Shown here one piece after another: positions 13,701 to 28,700 of a DNA stretch of 64,000 bases; positions within the stretch are counted from its first letter, which is position 1; the number at the start of each line of letters is the position of its first letter. The notes under the pieces were generated by a model. The model was not told the DNA's origin and made no database searches. It was given only the letters and a program-made list of their open reading frames with translations. A program made the position numbers and the translations under genes. Origin of the DNA: Monodelphis domestica (Eukaryota > Chordata > Mammalia > Didelphimorphia > Didelphidae); NCBI RefSeq assembly GCF_027887165.1, contig NC_077228.1, forward strand, positions 214,493,633 through 214,557,632. The letters are read 5' to 3'.

Positions 13701-16700
13701 GCTTCCTCCTATACTACATTTTATGGGTATATACTATTACTGGGCATTGTTGGGAGAAAAGATAAAAAGGACTATTTTCGGTGACCTTCCAGTTTAATAG
13801 GGGAACAAGGAGGGACATATTTATGGAATAATCCCACTGGTTACTCTCAGCAAGGCAATGATCTGGGACAATCTTGAAAGACACATGACAGGGAATGCCA
13901 TCCACCTCCAGAGAAAGAACTGTTGGAGTCATCTTTCATATCAGTCTATGGTTTTATTTTGGGTTTTTTATGAGTTTGTTCTTACAATGACCAATATGGA
14001 AGCATGCTTTACGTGACAGAAAAATGAAAAAAAAAAAAGATTCTTATATACAAAAAGGGAAAGAAAAAACCCCCACTAACATACAAATAACAAATATCAA
14101 CTAGCATCTCTCTACTCTAAATGATGACTTCTCTGAAAAGCTCAAAATGTCAGAAGCATCCCATTAGAAATTCCTCTTTCTAAAATGAACACTCTAGTGC
14201 AAATACCCACAACATGGAAATGGGTTCAAATAAAGAACAAATGCGATACCCAGTGGAATTGTGTGTTGGCTATGAGAGAGGTGGGGAGGAGGGAGAAAAA
14301 GAAAATGATCTTTGTCTCCAATGAATGTTTGGAAATGACCAAATAAAATAATGTTAAAAAAAATTCCTCTTTCTGTCCAACACGTTATTCTCAATAACAA
14401 AGGGACCACTGGAATCTCTCTACCCCTTATCCTTTCTTCTAAAGCTGGGTTCCATGAACTTGGATAAAGAAAAAAAAATTACATCATTTTCACCAACCTT
14501 AATGAAATGTATTTCTTTCAATTACAGTAAAAACCACTATCCTGAAGCCCACAGCCTTTCCCAGTTGGCCAAAGATTGTTTATGACACACACAAAAATTA
14601 AAAAACCAGCTTCTAGATTATCTTGCCCCCACTTTCCCAGGTCAGAGGTTGTAACTTTTGGGCAATACTCTGGCTAGAGGACAATACCCTGACCTAGCTA
14701 AGGGGTAGGTAGTACAGGGACCACTTTTAGGATGAAAGAGAAGACTGAGATATCTTTTGGGGGTTTCTTGGAGAAAAAGTGCTAGATAAACAGGGAAAGG
14801 ATCAGAAAGAATGGGGAAATGGTGCTGGGGAGAGGAGGTTGAGCTGCCATTCAAAAGTGTCCAGGAAACAAAAGTTATATGTGACTGGTATATAGAGGAG
14901 GTAGAACCTTGTAATTGTAAGAGCACTATGCAAAGATAAGAATGGAACATTGGAAGAAGAGATGATTGATGGGCAAAGACCGTTGGTAGCAGAGGATCAT
15001 GGGAGAGAACGGACCTGGGAGAGCTCTGAGAGGAACTCTGGGCTTTTTGAGCTTGGATCTCAAGGTGGGAAGAAGCACCTTTCCTTGCTAGAGATTTGTC
15101 AAAAGCCTCTAGAAGAGAGTTTCTACATCCTAGTACCTCTGATAACATCTACCAAGAGTTTCAGGTCTCTTTGGACCTGTGAGGGCCTCAGATTCTTGGC
15201 CAGAGAGCTAGACCCTCTTCAGCCAATTGCATTTGCTCTACTCTTTCCTTGACCCTTTTTAGTATTTAATTTAGTTTAGAATAATTGGGGAAGGTGAGAA
15301 ATTCTGTTCTTGCTCTGAAGCTGACAGAACAAAGGACCTCATGGGACTTGGAAAAAGAGGGACCCTGATACCCACAAACCAACTCCCCACTTTCCTAATA
15401 TCCAGTATCAAATTATTCAAATGCAGTCAGATAGCAAGGAGGAATTATTCAAAGGACCTTTGAAGGAGCTACTCTCTGATCAGGTACTGATCAGCCATCA
15501 CTAGTGCTGGTCAGGACCCCTCCTTGGCTAGGTTAGCGGACTAGGGGGGAGGCTTGTCTTTGTGACCAGTTGGTGCATGGGATTTTGGGGGTACCACTTC
15601 CATCAACAGATAGGGGAGACTTCCCTTCAACTCCCCATCACCTACTTGCCACAGGGGAACCACATATTCCTGAGTTACAAGCTTTGTATCACAGCCCAGG
15701 AAGAGTGTCACAGGAGTCACTCCAGCTAGACTTCTACCTTTCATCACCTCACCTGCTCACAAATAGTAGCCTCCTCTAGACTAACAAACACCATCCCCAA
15801 GATAATCATTACAACCCCATCTGCAACATGGATATTATATTCCCCTAAGTAGAAAATTAGGAATTGAAGGAGGAGAGTCATATTCAGAAGACTCACATCC
15901 CTGATGCCATTTTCAATGTATAGGTGTAATGAGACCAGTACATACAACTAAACTTCCAGTGATGAGTTCTAGGTCTTAGAGGTGGTAAGTCAACAAACAT
16001 TTGATTAAATGCTATGTGCCAATTTGGAATTATGTCCAAAGGGTGCTAAAAGACCATCTGCCCTTTGATCCAGCCATAGCACTGCTGGGTTTGTACCCCA
16101 AAGAGATAATAAGAAAAAAGACCTGTATAAGAATATTCATAGCTGCACTCTTCGTGGTGGCAAAAAATTGGAAAATGAGGGGATGCCCTTCAATTGAAGA
16201 ATGGCTGAACAAATTGTGGTATCTGTTGGTGATGGAATACTATTGTGCTCAAAGGAATAATAAAGTGGAGGAATTCCATGGGGACTGGAACAACTACAGG
16301 AAGTGATGCAGAGTGAAAGGAGCAGAACCAGGAAAACATTATACACAGAGACTGATACACTGTGGTATAATCGAACGTAATGGACTTCTCTATTAGCAGC
16401 AATGCAATGACCCAGGACAATTCTGAGGGATTTATGAGAAAGGACACTATCCACATTCAGTGGAAGTAGAAACCCAGAAGAAAAACAATTGCTTGATCAC
16501 ATGGGTCAAAGGGGATATGATTGGGGACATAGACTCTAAAGGATCGCCCTGGTGCAATTATCGATAATATGGAAATAGGTCTTGATCAAGGACACATGAA
16601 GAATTGCAAGTCGCTTACAGGAAGGGAATTGGGGGAGAAAGAACATGAATCTTGTAACCATGGAAAAATATTCTAAATTAAAATTTTCCAGAACCTTAAA

Positions 16701-19700
16701 TAAATGAAATAAATGCTATGTACTAGGGACCCACAGAAAGGCAAAAACACGTATAATCTACATCAAATGCTGTCTCAGGTAGGAAATGTGGGAGGGAGGG
16801 AAGGAAGGAGAGAATTTGGAACTCAAAGATTAAAAAAATTAATGCTAACCAGATCAAATTGCTTATAATCTCTGAGTGAGGACAATGGGGATGGGGGTGG
16901 TGGGTGGGGAGGGAAGGAAGGAGATGGTTTGGATGTTATAATTTTGGAAAATTGAAAATTATTACATGTTGAATGGGAAAATGTCTTCAAATGAAAAATT
17001 TTTAAATAAAAAATTTGTAAATGCATGTTAAAATTTGTTTTTAAATGTAATTGGGGAAAATAAAATTTTAAAAAGAGACAAAAAAACATGGTCCCCATCC
17101 TCAGGAAAGACAAATTCTGATGGAGAAAGACAACATGTAAATGATTAGGTGCGTGTAAAATACAGCTTTTTATACATCTATATGTCTTTTGTCTCTCATA
17201 GTTGGAAGGAATCTGTAAGGGGCAGACAGGACATTAGTAGCCAGGGAGACTAGGAAAGGCCTCCTATAGAAGGAGGGATTTCAGCTTTGTCTTGAAGGAA
17301 GCTAAGAGCAGAAGCTGTGATGGCAGAGCATTCCAGGCATGGGGAACAGTCAGATGGCCTGTCAGAGCCATAACTGTCTATCAGCAGATCTCTCTTGGCT
17401 TGAGGTCAGACATGAGAGAGAACAACTGGCCATGTTCCACGTTCAACCCCAGCAAATGGCTTCAGAGAAGGGGAAAAAAAAGTCAAATCCTCTCTTCAAA
17501 TGCAACGTTCCATCTCTCTCTGGAACCCAGTTAATATGATGTGACTCTTCTGAATCTATGCTACTGAGCTTCCCTACTTTGAGGCAAAGACCCTCCAGCA
17601 AGAAGCACAAATATCTTCCCTTTGGAGACCCCCTTTGTAATGGAGTCAGGGCTCTTCTGCTCCTCTCTCCCAACTCTTCCCAGAGAGAGAGCCCACTCCA
17701 GATGAATCTATTTCCAGGGCTCTAGAATCTTAGACAATCCCTTTAGTACATAAATGGGATAGTTCATCTTGGAGTTCCAGTTGGAGGAAATGATGGACGT
17801 AAGGATGGGCTGGGAACACTGGTCTCTGGGAAAACATGAAACTTCTAGAGCCATCAAAAGAACCAACAGGGATGGATAGAGGAAGAAAAAGGACTCTTAA
17901 AAAGGTGGTAAAATGAATCTGACACCTCAGCACTGAGAAGACAAATAGTCCTCTTCTTTTAGGGAGGCAGAAGACTGAATTGTATTTTATGGAGATGGTA
18001 GGGATTCTAGGTCTGTTTCGATACAATAGTGTTCCTCTAATGCAAACAGTCTATGGGATACATTAATATCACACACTCCCATATCTGTCAGTCTAGCAGA
18101 GAAGCCAGCTACAGAGATTCCTGAAAATGCAATCCACACACTCTGAAGTTCTTTGATAGGGTTTTTTCATCTCAAAATCTTTCCCCTTGAGAATGTGTAG
18201 CAGTGTGGGAAGGGGAGAGGAACTGGCATGGGAGGGGATGACTCTGGCTGGGAAATGAACATTGAACTTGAGAAACCATGTCCTCAAAGCTCCCTATAAA
18301 GTGTCTATGTCTGTCAGAAAGTCATTTATTTTTGTCTTTATAATTAACATAGCAGATCCTCAGAGTAGATATGGGTGTTTGTGTGTGTCTGTGTACGTCA
18401 GAGAATGGGTGTTTATATGGGTGCGAATATGTGTGTATATTTTGAGGGGTACAGAAGGGCCATCACACACTCTTTAAGTGGAAGCTAGGAGCTCTATTCT
18501 TCTTCTGCTACATTCTGGCTGGTAGATAGCTAAGAAACAACTTAACCATCTCCCCTATAGCTGTCCAGATAGAATGACTTACTGCTTTTGTCCTAGAGAG
18601 GCAGGGGATCACAACGCCATTCAATGGTAGCTTACAGGAGCAGGTAGGTAGCACAATGGATTGTGAAATCAGGTCTAGAATCAGGAGGACTTGGGTTCAA
18701 ATGTGACCTCAGATACTTTCCAGCTGTGTGACCCTAGGCAAGTCACTTAATCCTGTTGCCTAGCCCATGCTTGTCCTTGTGCCTTAGAGTTGTTACTAAG
18801 ACAGAAAAGTAAGAGGTTTAAAAAAAATTGTTAGACCCACTAGTCCACTCATTTTATTGATGAAAAAAAACTTGACATTCAAAGACATAAAAGTACTTGC
18901 TCAAGGTCACACAACTAGTTATTAAGTAAAGGGAAGTGATGGGTTAAGAATCCAAGTCTTTCAATTCCCTGAGCATCATGCACCTATAAGGCTTCCTATC
19001 TTTTCTGCTATAATATGCCCATCCCAAACCACAGCTCTGTAGTATTGATATCCTCTCATGGACCCTCACTAATAATAACCAGTATTTGTACTGACTGCTC
19101 TTTGAAATTTGCAAAATACTTTGTGTATTTTATCTCACTTGATTCTCATGACAACCCTGGGAAGTAGATGCTATTATTATTAACCCCATTTTGCAGATGA
19201 GGAAACTGAGGGTGAGAGCTAAAGTGACTTTCTGAAGGTCACCTAGCTAGTATCTGTGGCAGGATTTGAACTCTGATCTTCCTGGCTCCAAGTCCAGCAT
19301 TCTATCCACTCTATCAACTACAGTAGGACCTTGTATCCACGAGAGATATGCTCTAAAACCTACTGCAGATGGCTGCGACCATGGATATAAGCAAACACCT
19401 GCTGACTCCTACATATATGTGGTCTCTCCCTACTTCTGCCCCTCAGCTTAGTGTTTTGTGGCCTCCCACTTTTGAAACCCCTTAAAAACAAAACCTTTAA
19501 AAAAGTGAAAGTAGAAGCAGAAGAGATGGCAGTAATGGGGCAGATAGCTGCTGCAGGCAGAGTGGAGATGATTAGCAGACAGACCTCTAGGTCTTTGGGT
19601 GAAGGACAGATAACTGAAACCCACAAAAAATGAAATTGTAGATAAGGGGACCCTACTGTATTGTCTTAGTTCTAAATTTAGTACTCTATCCACATTGTAT

Positions 19701-22700
19701 CACATTACTTTCAAACATATATCCAATCCCTCATGTCAAATTCCTAAAATCAATACCTCTACAAATACGTCCTTAGTTCCTTATTCACCAATTTTAGGAA
19801 GTTTTTGGTTTGTTTTTAGTTTTTCATTTTTTAACAAAGAAAACCACATTTGGAAACATTTCCCTCCAATGAGGTATTTGAGAGCAGCTAAGCATCTGTG
19901 AACTTTAGATTTACTCCACCCTGCTTAGTCTAACAAAATAGGAATGTCTATACCCCTACTTAAGGATTAAGTATTGAGAAGGATGGCCTATGATAGACAT
20001 GTGCTAGAAAATGACAAATCAAAAACAACTGACAGACCCTTGGGTTCTCCTAAGTCAAGCTTAAGCTACCATTGGTACATGTGAGATGCAGGAAAGTGAT
20101 ATTAAAATAGTCTGTGTATTTCGCATCACTTCCTCTCTCAGCCTCTTTTTTTCTCGGAGAGGTGGCTCTGGCAGCAGTGTGCTGAGCATCTTGGCATCTT
20201 GGCATGGAGGCAGCTATTGTCCAGGTTTGGCAGTGAGTTTCCTTGATACAATACTGGGAGAAGCTTAGTAGCCTAGTTCAGGTGAGGCATCTTCACTGAG
20301 CTCTCTTGGACTTAGGCTGATTCTTTTCCCCTTTACCTTCCAAACACTATCCCCTTAGGAAAGCCTCTAATCTTCTGAAAAGACCTTGTGGTGGAGGTCT
20401 TTGAACTCCCCCCATGGCACAGGCCAGGAGGGAAAAATCCCATACCCTTTCCCTCTCTCTTCTCCTTAATTCTTTCCCTCTATATTAATTAAACCACCAT
20501 AAAATTTCCAAACTGACTTGGGTATTTTATTTGGGATATTCCCTGGTGACCAAATTAATTTAGATTGTCACAACCCTAAAATAACCCTTACACATCAGAT
20601 GACTAAGGCACCACTTTGATAGCAGATCAAGATGGCTGCTCCTCTTCTTCACAAGGAACATGATAACCTGTACTAGGACATCCCAGGATTGGTCCTGCCT
20701 CTGGGAGCCTAGCCTGGAGGCTGAGGGAGGGAACTCTTTGAGACCCCCACTAACCAGTATTTCTCTATCCACTATACCATTGTCTCACTTTTTAAGATCA
20801 CAGATTTCAGAAGAAGAAACCTTGAGTTTCCAAATTGACCTCCTCCCCAATTTTACAGCTGAGGAAACTGAGGCACAGATAATTTAATCGGCTTGTCCAG
20901 GGTCATATTTTAAGTGTCTAAGGCAGAATTTGAACTCAGATATTCCTGATTCTAAGGATTTCCAAGAAATTCCAATGCCTTATCTACTTTTCATTTATTA
21001 AGGTGGCCTATCACATTTGAGATCATACCCACATACCCATCCCAACATAGATGTTATATTCATTACAAACACAAAAATACAAAAATAAAGAAATTTGATC
21101 CTTATTCAAAGTGTGAAAAGTTACGTGTTAATTTACATTATAAATACATTAATGGCATTGGGCAGAGATGGGACTATCAGAAGGGCTGGGATCCATTCAG
21201 GGGAAAGGAGCTGTCCCTGGCCTTTGGCTCCAGGAAGGTTGACTTGCTCTCCTTGGTCCAGAAAGAGCTTGGTGTGACAGTCCAGTGACTGACTTCATGC
21301 TGGGGATGAATGCCATCTCCTCATCATGACTTTGGGTCCTTTCTGATCTCAGTTTTCAAATGGGGCCCAAGAAAAGTCTTGTCTTTTTAGGTAACTGGGC
21401 AGCATAGTAGAATATAAAGTTTGGGATCTGGAGTCAGAGACCCTAGCTTCAAATCCAGGTCACTTAACTTTTCTGGGTCTCTGCTTACTCATTTAATAAA
21501 TGTAAAATAAGAGGGTGGATTTAGGTGATCCTTTTAGGTCTAAACTGAGGATCCAATCTCCTATAGCCTATCAGCAAGTGGGTCTCATTTTTGGTTCCCT
21601 CTCACCCCCTCTTGGTTCTTGGGATAGGAGCAGGGATTGCTTCTGCCTCTGAATTGCAATGTCAACCAGTAAAGATAAGAGATAAAACTTTCTCTGCCCT
21701 GTCTTAAAGAAATAGCTGGCCTGTAAAATATGAGTAAGTTAGGAAGCTAGCCTTGGGATTCTGAAGGAGGAGGCTTTGTTTCTATAGTTTTCACCACTAT
21801 TCCTCTTACATACATCCATACTCTACTTTGTATTATATTAAAGTGTAGGCAATATAGTATCTGTATTTTTTTTTATTGTTAAACTTGAATTCAGAAGATC
21901 TGAACTCCAATCAAGGCTTTGACTCTTCCTCTCTTTGTGACCACTTTTAAATTATGTTCTGTCTAGGCTTCAGTTTCCTCATTTATAAATTGTGTATGAT
22001 AATAGCTAATCTACTATCTCACAAGGCAGTTATAAGCCAAAGAGCTTTGCAAACCTTAAGATGCTATATAATGTGAATTGATACAGATCTTTTCAATCTG
22101 AAGAAAGGTCAAATTTCTTTGTATAGAGATTTTTGTGTTTGTACTGAACATAGCAGGCCCTCTGAGTAAGGGTGTGTGTTGGGGGTACAGTTAAGACTCA
22201 AATATGGTAGGATTTCTCAATAAATGAAAAGTAGATAGGGCACTGGCATTTCTTGAAATTTCTTGGAATCAGGAATACCCGAGTTCAAATCCTACCTTAG
22301 ACATTAATCAAATGATGCTGGAGAAGTCACTTAATTTCTCTGTGTCTCAGTTTCCTCAGTAAGTGGTACAGAAGATAGTGATCAGGGCCTATAGTCAGTA
22401 AGACCTGAGTTCAAATGTGGCCACAGATACTTCCTGTGTGACTCCTGGGCAAGTCACTTAATACTGTTGGCCTCAGTTTTCTCATCTGTAAAATGAGCTG
22501 GAGAAGGAAATGGCAAACCACCAGTACCTTTGCTAAGAAAACTCAAAATGGGGTCATGAAGAGTCTAAACAACTAAAACAAGGAGGAATATCAGATCTGT
22601 GTGGGTGAAGGAAACCAAAATCCAAGAATTTCAGAATTAAAAGGGGTCTCAGGGGGGCAGCTAGATATGGCTCAGTGGACTGAGAGCCAAGCCTGGAGAT

Positions 22701-25700
22701 GGGAGGTTCTGGATTCAAATCTAAACACTTCCTAGTAGCTATCTGATCCCGGGCACATTACGTTACCCCAATTGCTTAGCCCATATCTCTCTTCTGCCTT
22801 GAAATCAATACACAATATTGATTGTAAGACAAAAGGTAAGGGTTTAAAAAATAAATTTTTTTAATTAAAAAAAATAAAAGGGGGTCTCAGAGGCTATCTC
22901 ATCCAAACTGTACCTAACTAAGCAAGGATGTTCTTCTAGGACATTCCCAACAAGTGCTCAAGTAACTTGAACTGAAGATGTTCAGTGATGGGGAAACCCA
23001 CTACCTCCTATGCTATCTAGCTGAAACTTGCCTCTTTACCATGTCCACCCCCTGCTCCTAGTGGACAAGAACAAATATACTCCCTTTCTCTCACAAGATA
23101 ACTATCCCACCCAAGGCAAAGGAAATATATACATTGATTAAATCGAGGGTTTTCCGTCTTCTCAGATTCTAAAGCTCCCTGAAACTTCTTTTCTACAGAG
23201 CTCTAAAAGAAATGGGTACTATAGGTAATGGATGATTCAAATAAAAATATTTTTGTAATTTGTCACCTTTCATCATTAAGATGTCAATATAATGTGACCT
23301 GAGATAAAGGACTGTTACAAGTGCATGAAAATCAATAAATATTGGAGCTTTAGGAAAATGCTAACTATGCAATGTTATTACTAATCTGTAGAAGTTTCCT
23401 TGTATAATATTACTAAGAAGGAAAGATTGTTATGGAAAGCAAACTAGATTTAGTGTCAAAAGACCTGGATTTAAATCTTAACTCAGCTATAAGGACAAAG
23501 AAGCAGTACATTATATTGGTTGGAGTCCCATACTTAAAGTTTGGAAGATGGTTTTGAATCACATTTAAAAGTCTTATTATTGGTTAAAAACAATTAACCT
23601 CACTAAGACTCAGACATCTCATCTGTAAAATGGAGATAATTCTATATCCTCTTCTTTTACAAAGGTATTGTAAGATTCAAATGATAAAATAAACATATAG
23701 AATTTTAACATTTTGAAAAAAAAAAGAAATGGGTACTCAGGGATGCTTTCAGAAAAACCTGGGAAGACTTACTGAAACAAAAGAAGTGAGCAGAACCAGG
23801 AAAGCATTGTACATAGTAATAGCAATATGGTCTGATGATCACTGGTGAATGACTGAGCCATTCCCAGCAGTACACAGATCCAAGTTGATTCCTTAGAGCT
23901 TATGATGAAAAATGTTATCCACCTTCAGAGAAAGAATTGATGGGAATCTGAATGTAGATGGAAGCACACTTTTTTATTTTTCTTATTTATGTTATCTGTG
24001 TTTTCTTTCATAATGTGAGTAATATGGAAATGTTTTGCATGACTGCAAATGTATATAACCTTTGGCAATTTGCTTGCTTTCTCAATAAGGTAGAAGAGAA
24101 TTTGGAACTCAAAAATTGCAAAAAACATTCTTTTGTGTAATTGGAAAAAATTTTAAAGCTAAGTTTCAAATGGCTGTTTAATGACAACAACAACAATAAT
24201 AGCATTATACAAAGTATCTCAAAATTCTTGGTGACATTTTAGGATTCAATGACTTCATATAACTGCTAAGTTCAGGCCTAACCATATCGCTTCCTTTCCC
24301 TTCCCCTCACTGATATTTTAACATTTTAAAGCTGCACCAAGACCATTAGGACATCCTACATAGAGCTTTAAGGTTTACAAGGTACTTAATAAATATTATA
24401 TCATTTGATCCTTACAGCAACCCTGGGAAGTAGAGGCTTTTATTATCTCCATCGATCAGATGAGGGAACTTAAGTGACTTGACCAGGTTCACACAGCTAG
24501 TGTCTGAGGTAGGATTTTGTACTTAGACCTTCCTTGATTGCTAGACTTGTGACACTTAGCTGCCTCTGCATTACCTACTAGATATCCCACTTAAAGACCT
24601 CCTGAGTAAGAAAGAAATCAGGATATCTTCAGTGAAAAAAGTATTAACTTAGAAGTCAGGGAGAATATCGGGTTCAAATCCTGCCATTCATTACCTGTAT
24701 CACCTTGGTTAAATCATCCACGCTCCCAGGGTTTCAGTTGGTCTAGAAGACCTCTGAGGTCTCTTCAGTTCCAGGGCTATGATTCTCTGTCCTGACATAT
24801 TGGACCTAATCATTCCAGAATGACCATTACACGGATTTGCTAATAATCAATCATTACCAAGCTAATATACGAATACTTCAAAACTACCCTTTTCTCTGCT
24901 ACTTTGTTGGTATGGCACCTCAGGAGGTGCTGGGCTAGAGAGGACAGGTTTTCCCAACCTTCACATTGGCCCTGGTGGCCAGAGATGACAGTCCTGTTAT
25001 GGTCAAGAACTTTTTTCTATGACCTCTGTATTTCAAAAGGTAGGAGAAAGACCATGCATGGAAGAGGGGAGGGGAGGGCTGGAGAAGGATACATACTGAA
25101 CCAAAAGTGAATTCCTTCCAGAATGGGCAGCTATGTGGCTAAATGGATAGAGAGCACAGGACTCCAAATCAGGGAGACTCATCTTCATGAGTTCAAATCT
25201 GGTCTCAGACACTTACTAGCTATGTGGTCCTGGGCAAGTCACTTTACCTGGTTTGCCTCAGTTTCCTCATCTATAAAATGAGCAGGAGAAGAAAATGGCA
25301 AACTACTTGAGTTTCTTTGCCAAGGAAACCCAAAATTGGGTCATGAAGAGTTGGATATGACCAAACAACAAAAACAAACATGAATTATCCAATCACCAAG
25401 TATAAAGGTGCAGTGGAAGAACATGGGAAGACTGGGAAGGAAAAGGGGATTGAAACAAGAGACTTTGGGAAGTCCTAAATTATTACAATCCTGGATCTGT
25501 AGTCAGAGGTGGACAACTGTCCATAGGGGGTTGGAGTGAGTTCAGTCCAGTAACAGGTGCTGGCAGGCTAGACAAAGGTCTTTTGGTGCTAATGAATTGG
25601 GTGAAGGCAAGTATGGTTCAATTTCCAGCTGCCCCTCTTCTATCATTCTCTCTCCCAAACCTGAATGGAACAGCTATTTGACCAAGTCCAGCTGTTGGAT

Positions 25701-28700
25701 TTTCCCTTGGGCATATACTGAAAAGCCTGCCAGGCAGGGTTTCTCTTCTGATCTGGGAAATCACATTTAATCACCAGAGCTGCCTTTTTTCATCCATAAA
25801 CAGAAAGCAGAGGATTCCCTGGAGCAATCCCCAGACAGCAGGTTCCTCAGCGAATAATTCAAGGATCTCTGATTTCATCAGTGTGAAATCCCTACCATGA
25901 CAGAAAGGGGCTACAATTTGCATATACTAGTTTTCATGAAACTGTGACAGAATAATTAATCTTTTTGGCAATGAGTTCTCTCTTAGCCAGGCTCTGTCAC
26001 TAGGCTTTTGCTCAAAACCTCTCCAGCTTAGGAATGAACACCTGATGGAGCTCATGCTCTGTTGGCATAGCCTGCAGGGTAACCTCTGTGCCATAATGGG
26101 ACACTAAATTAGTACTCTTGTGGAGGAATATAGATAGGAGAGGGGGGGATGCATTTTTGGGAATTGGTTCTTGGAATAGTAGGTTGAGTTTCTTGTTGGA
26201 TGGACCTAAACTAGCCTCTGCTACCTGTCTCAGTTTTTCACTTAGACAACACCAGAAAGATTCTTGGTTATTTTCTTCCCTCTCAAAGAGGGGAGCACAA
26301 GTCTCCACCTGCCCCTAGGAGACCAGAGGTTGCCAAAATTCTCTTCTTACAGGGCTTAGCCAAGCCAGGGGGTGGGGACGGAATGGAGCAAGCAAGTGTA
26401 CAGGCATACAAACACATGCACACAATCCCTGCAACCATGGAAGAGAAAGGGAAAAGTCTTGTATGGGGGTCAGGGGAGGAAGCCAAGTTGTCTGACTTCT
26501 GCTTCAGGCTTTAAAGAAAGATCCAAAGCTCTTTTTGGTCCTTTCTCAATGCCAGCAGCTCATACTTTCCCATGGAAAGGAAACAATTCTTGGGGTCAAA
26601 GTCCTTAACACATTAGAGGGTTCAAAAAGCACTGATTAAACAGATTAGGGCTAACACCAACTCAAAAGTCTCCATCCCCCTGTTCCTCACTCCCTCACTC
26701 TCATCCCCGTAATACTGGCCCAGCTATAAGGGAATACGGATTCAGCCCAGTCCCAAAAGCCGGGAGGAATACTATTTGAGTCAACCAATACTGGTAAAAA
26801 AATCCTTCTCATTCTCCTTTCCTAGATCTTCATTCAGGTCACACTAGCTAACTGGGTGTCTCCCAAGGTGGCCCTTGGCCCTTTTCTCTAGATTGTTTCA
26901 CTTGGTGATCTCATCAGTACTTTTAGGTCCAAACATTATCTCTATGCAAATGAATCTTGGAGCTATTTGTCCAGCACTACACTCCCTGGGACTTGCATCA
27001 CCAATTGTGTAATGGACATCCAAAGAACTCATTATCTTTCGTCCCAATCCCTCCCTCTTCCCTATTACTGTTAGGGGAACCTCCACCCTTCTAGGCTCAT
27101 AGCCCTGGTATCACCCTTGGTACCTCATCTGCAGTCACCCCCACATCGACAATCAGTTGCCAAGTCTTATTGTGAACCATATGTCTCCTCTACAATCCTT
27201 TCCTTCCACTTACACAACCACCTCCTGGGTGCAGTACCTTATTACCTCCACCCAAAATAATGAAATAGCTTTCTGGTTGATGTCTCTGCCTCAAGTCTCT
27301 CTCAACTCCAGGTTATCCTCCACCAGTCACCAAAGTGATCTTAGAGAAGAAAGATTTGTTAAATGTTTGTACCACTTGAAAATGACAGAGGATATACTCA
27401 AAATAATAAGAAATTCATTGTTATTATTATTATTATTATTATTTTTAATAACCCTTACCTTCTGTCTTGGAATCAATACTGTGTATTGGCTCCAAGGCAG
27501 AAGAGTGGTAAGGGCTAGGCAATGGGGGTCAAGTGACTTGCCCAGGGTCACACAGCTGGGAGGTGTCTGAGGCCAGATTTGAACCTAGGACCTCCCATCT
27601 CTAGGCCTGACTCTCAATACACTGAGCCACCCAGCTGCCCCTAAATTCATTGTTTAAAAAAAATTTTTTTTTACATTTTATTTTCTGAACCCTGCCTTAG
27701 CAGAGCAGTTAAGGTCTAGGCAATTAGGGTTAAGTTATTTCCCCAGGAAGTCATACATCTAGGGACAGTCTAAGGTTAGATTTGAATCAGGATGTCTATC
27801 CTCTGAGACACCTAGCTGCGTGTGACCCCTGGCTTCTTTCAGTTCTCTGGCCCAATTCCACTTTCTTCAGATGGTCTTTTCTTCCATTCCCCTCCCCAAA
27901 TTCTAGTGCTCTCCCTCCAAGATTGCCTTCCATTTACTCTGGACATACCTGCTCAGCTTACATGCAGTCGTCTCCCATTAGAACAGAGGCTTCTGAGAGC
28001 AGAGACTGTGTTATTGACTTTCTGAGCATCCTCAGAGCTTTACACATCATTAACACTTAATAAATGCTCATTGATTGAATAGATACAAGACTGACAAAAG
28101 AGGGCTATGGAATAGTACTTTAAAATTCCTGCTTCTCTTTTGTGGTGGAAAAAGGTATTGATGATAGTGGGGAAGTATAGGACAAGGGATATTGATGATG
28201 GGAAGGGGTGGGTGTATTTGATTCCAGTGGAGTGGAAAATAAGAAAACAGGTAGAAAAAAGGATGAGTAATAACAGCTGTCATCTGGGGTAAAGGTGTTA
28301 AGGATAGGATCTTAAGTCTCATTAGCCTCCAGACAATTTTAATGCTTTCTGATCCAAGGCCTGAAATAAAAGAGGGGGGAAGAGAAGAGGAGGAAGTGAC
28401 TAATTATGTTAATGAAAGGGGAAGCTGTCCCAAGCTGTTACCCACTGCTGTCTCCCATAAGGATAAGGAAGTATGATACATACAGACAGTAGGACAGCTA
28501 TGAAGACTAAAGATCACTGCCAGGTTTAGGAATTGATTACCTGTGGCTTTCCTATAATAGGTACCATATCTAAAACTCCATTAATGTCAGAGAAGCTTTG
28601 TATCATTTTCCCCTCTATTTCCCCACCCAAACAATTGCAATAGCCTCCAAATTGGTCTCCCTGTCTCTAATCCCTTCCCACTTTAATCCAACTTTTACAC

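Larger units (their letters stand above)
15990..17360 (-). mobile_element. L2, reversed, carrying two L1 insertions
   Basis: L2 pieces caacaaacatttgattaaat (15991-16010), ctagggacccacagaaaggc (16723-), ggtccccatcctcaggaaag (17091-) and ggaaaggcctcctatagaag (17253-) lie in collinear reversed order around two L1 copies. Confidence 0.7.

Noticed and set aside
14642-15148. 168-codon minus-strand open frame
   Set aside because: No family resemblance and Ser/Leu-rich composition. It has no splice context I can support, and long chance frames are expected in 64 kb.
15240-15990. Possible endogenous retrovirus internal region
   Set aside because: Only a vague impression; no recognisable gag, pol or env word and no LTR pair, so it is listed as unassigned.
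16001-16306. 101-codon frame as a host gene
   Set aside because: The translation is the C-terminus of L1 ORF2 in a 5'-truncated insertion with a clear target duplication.
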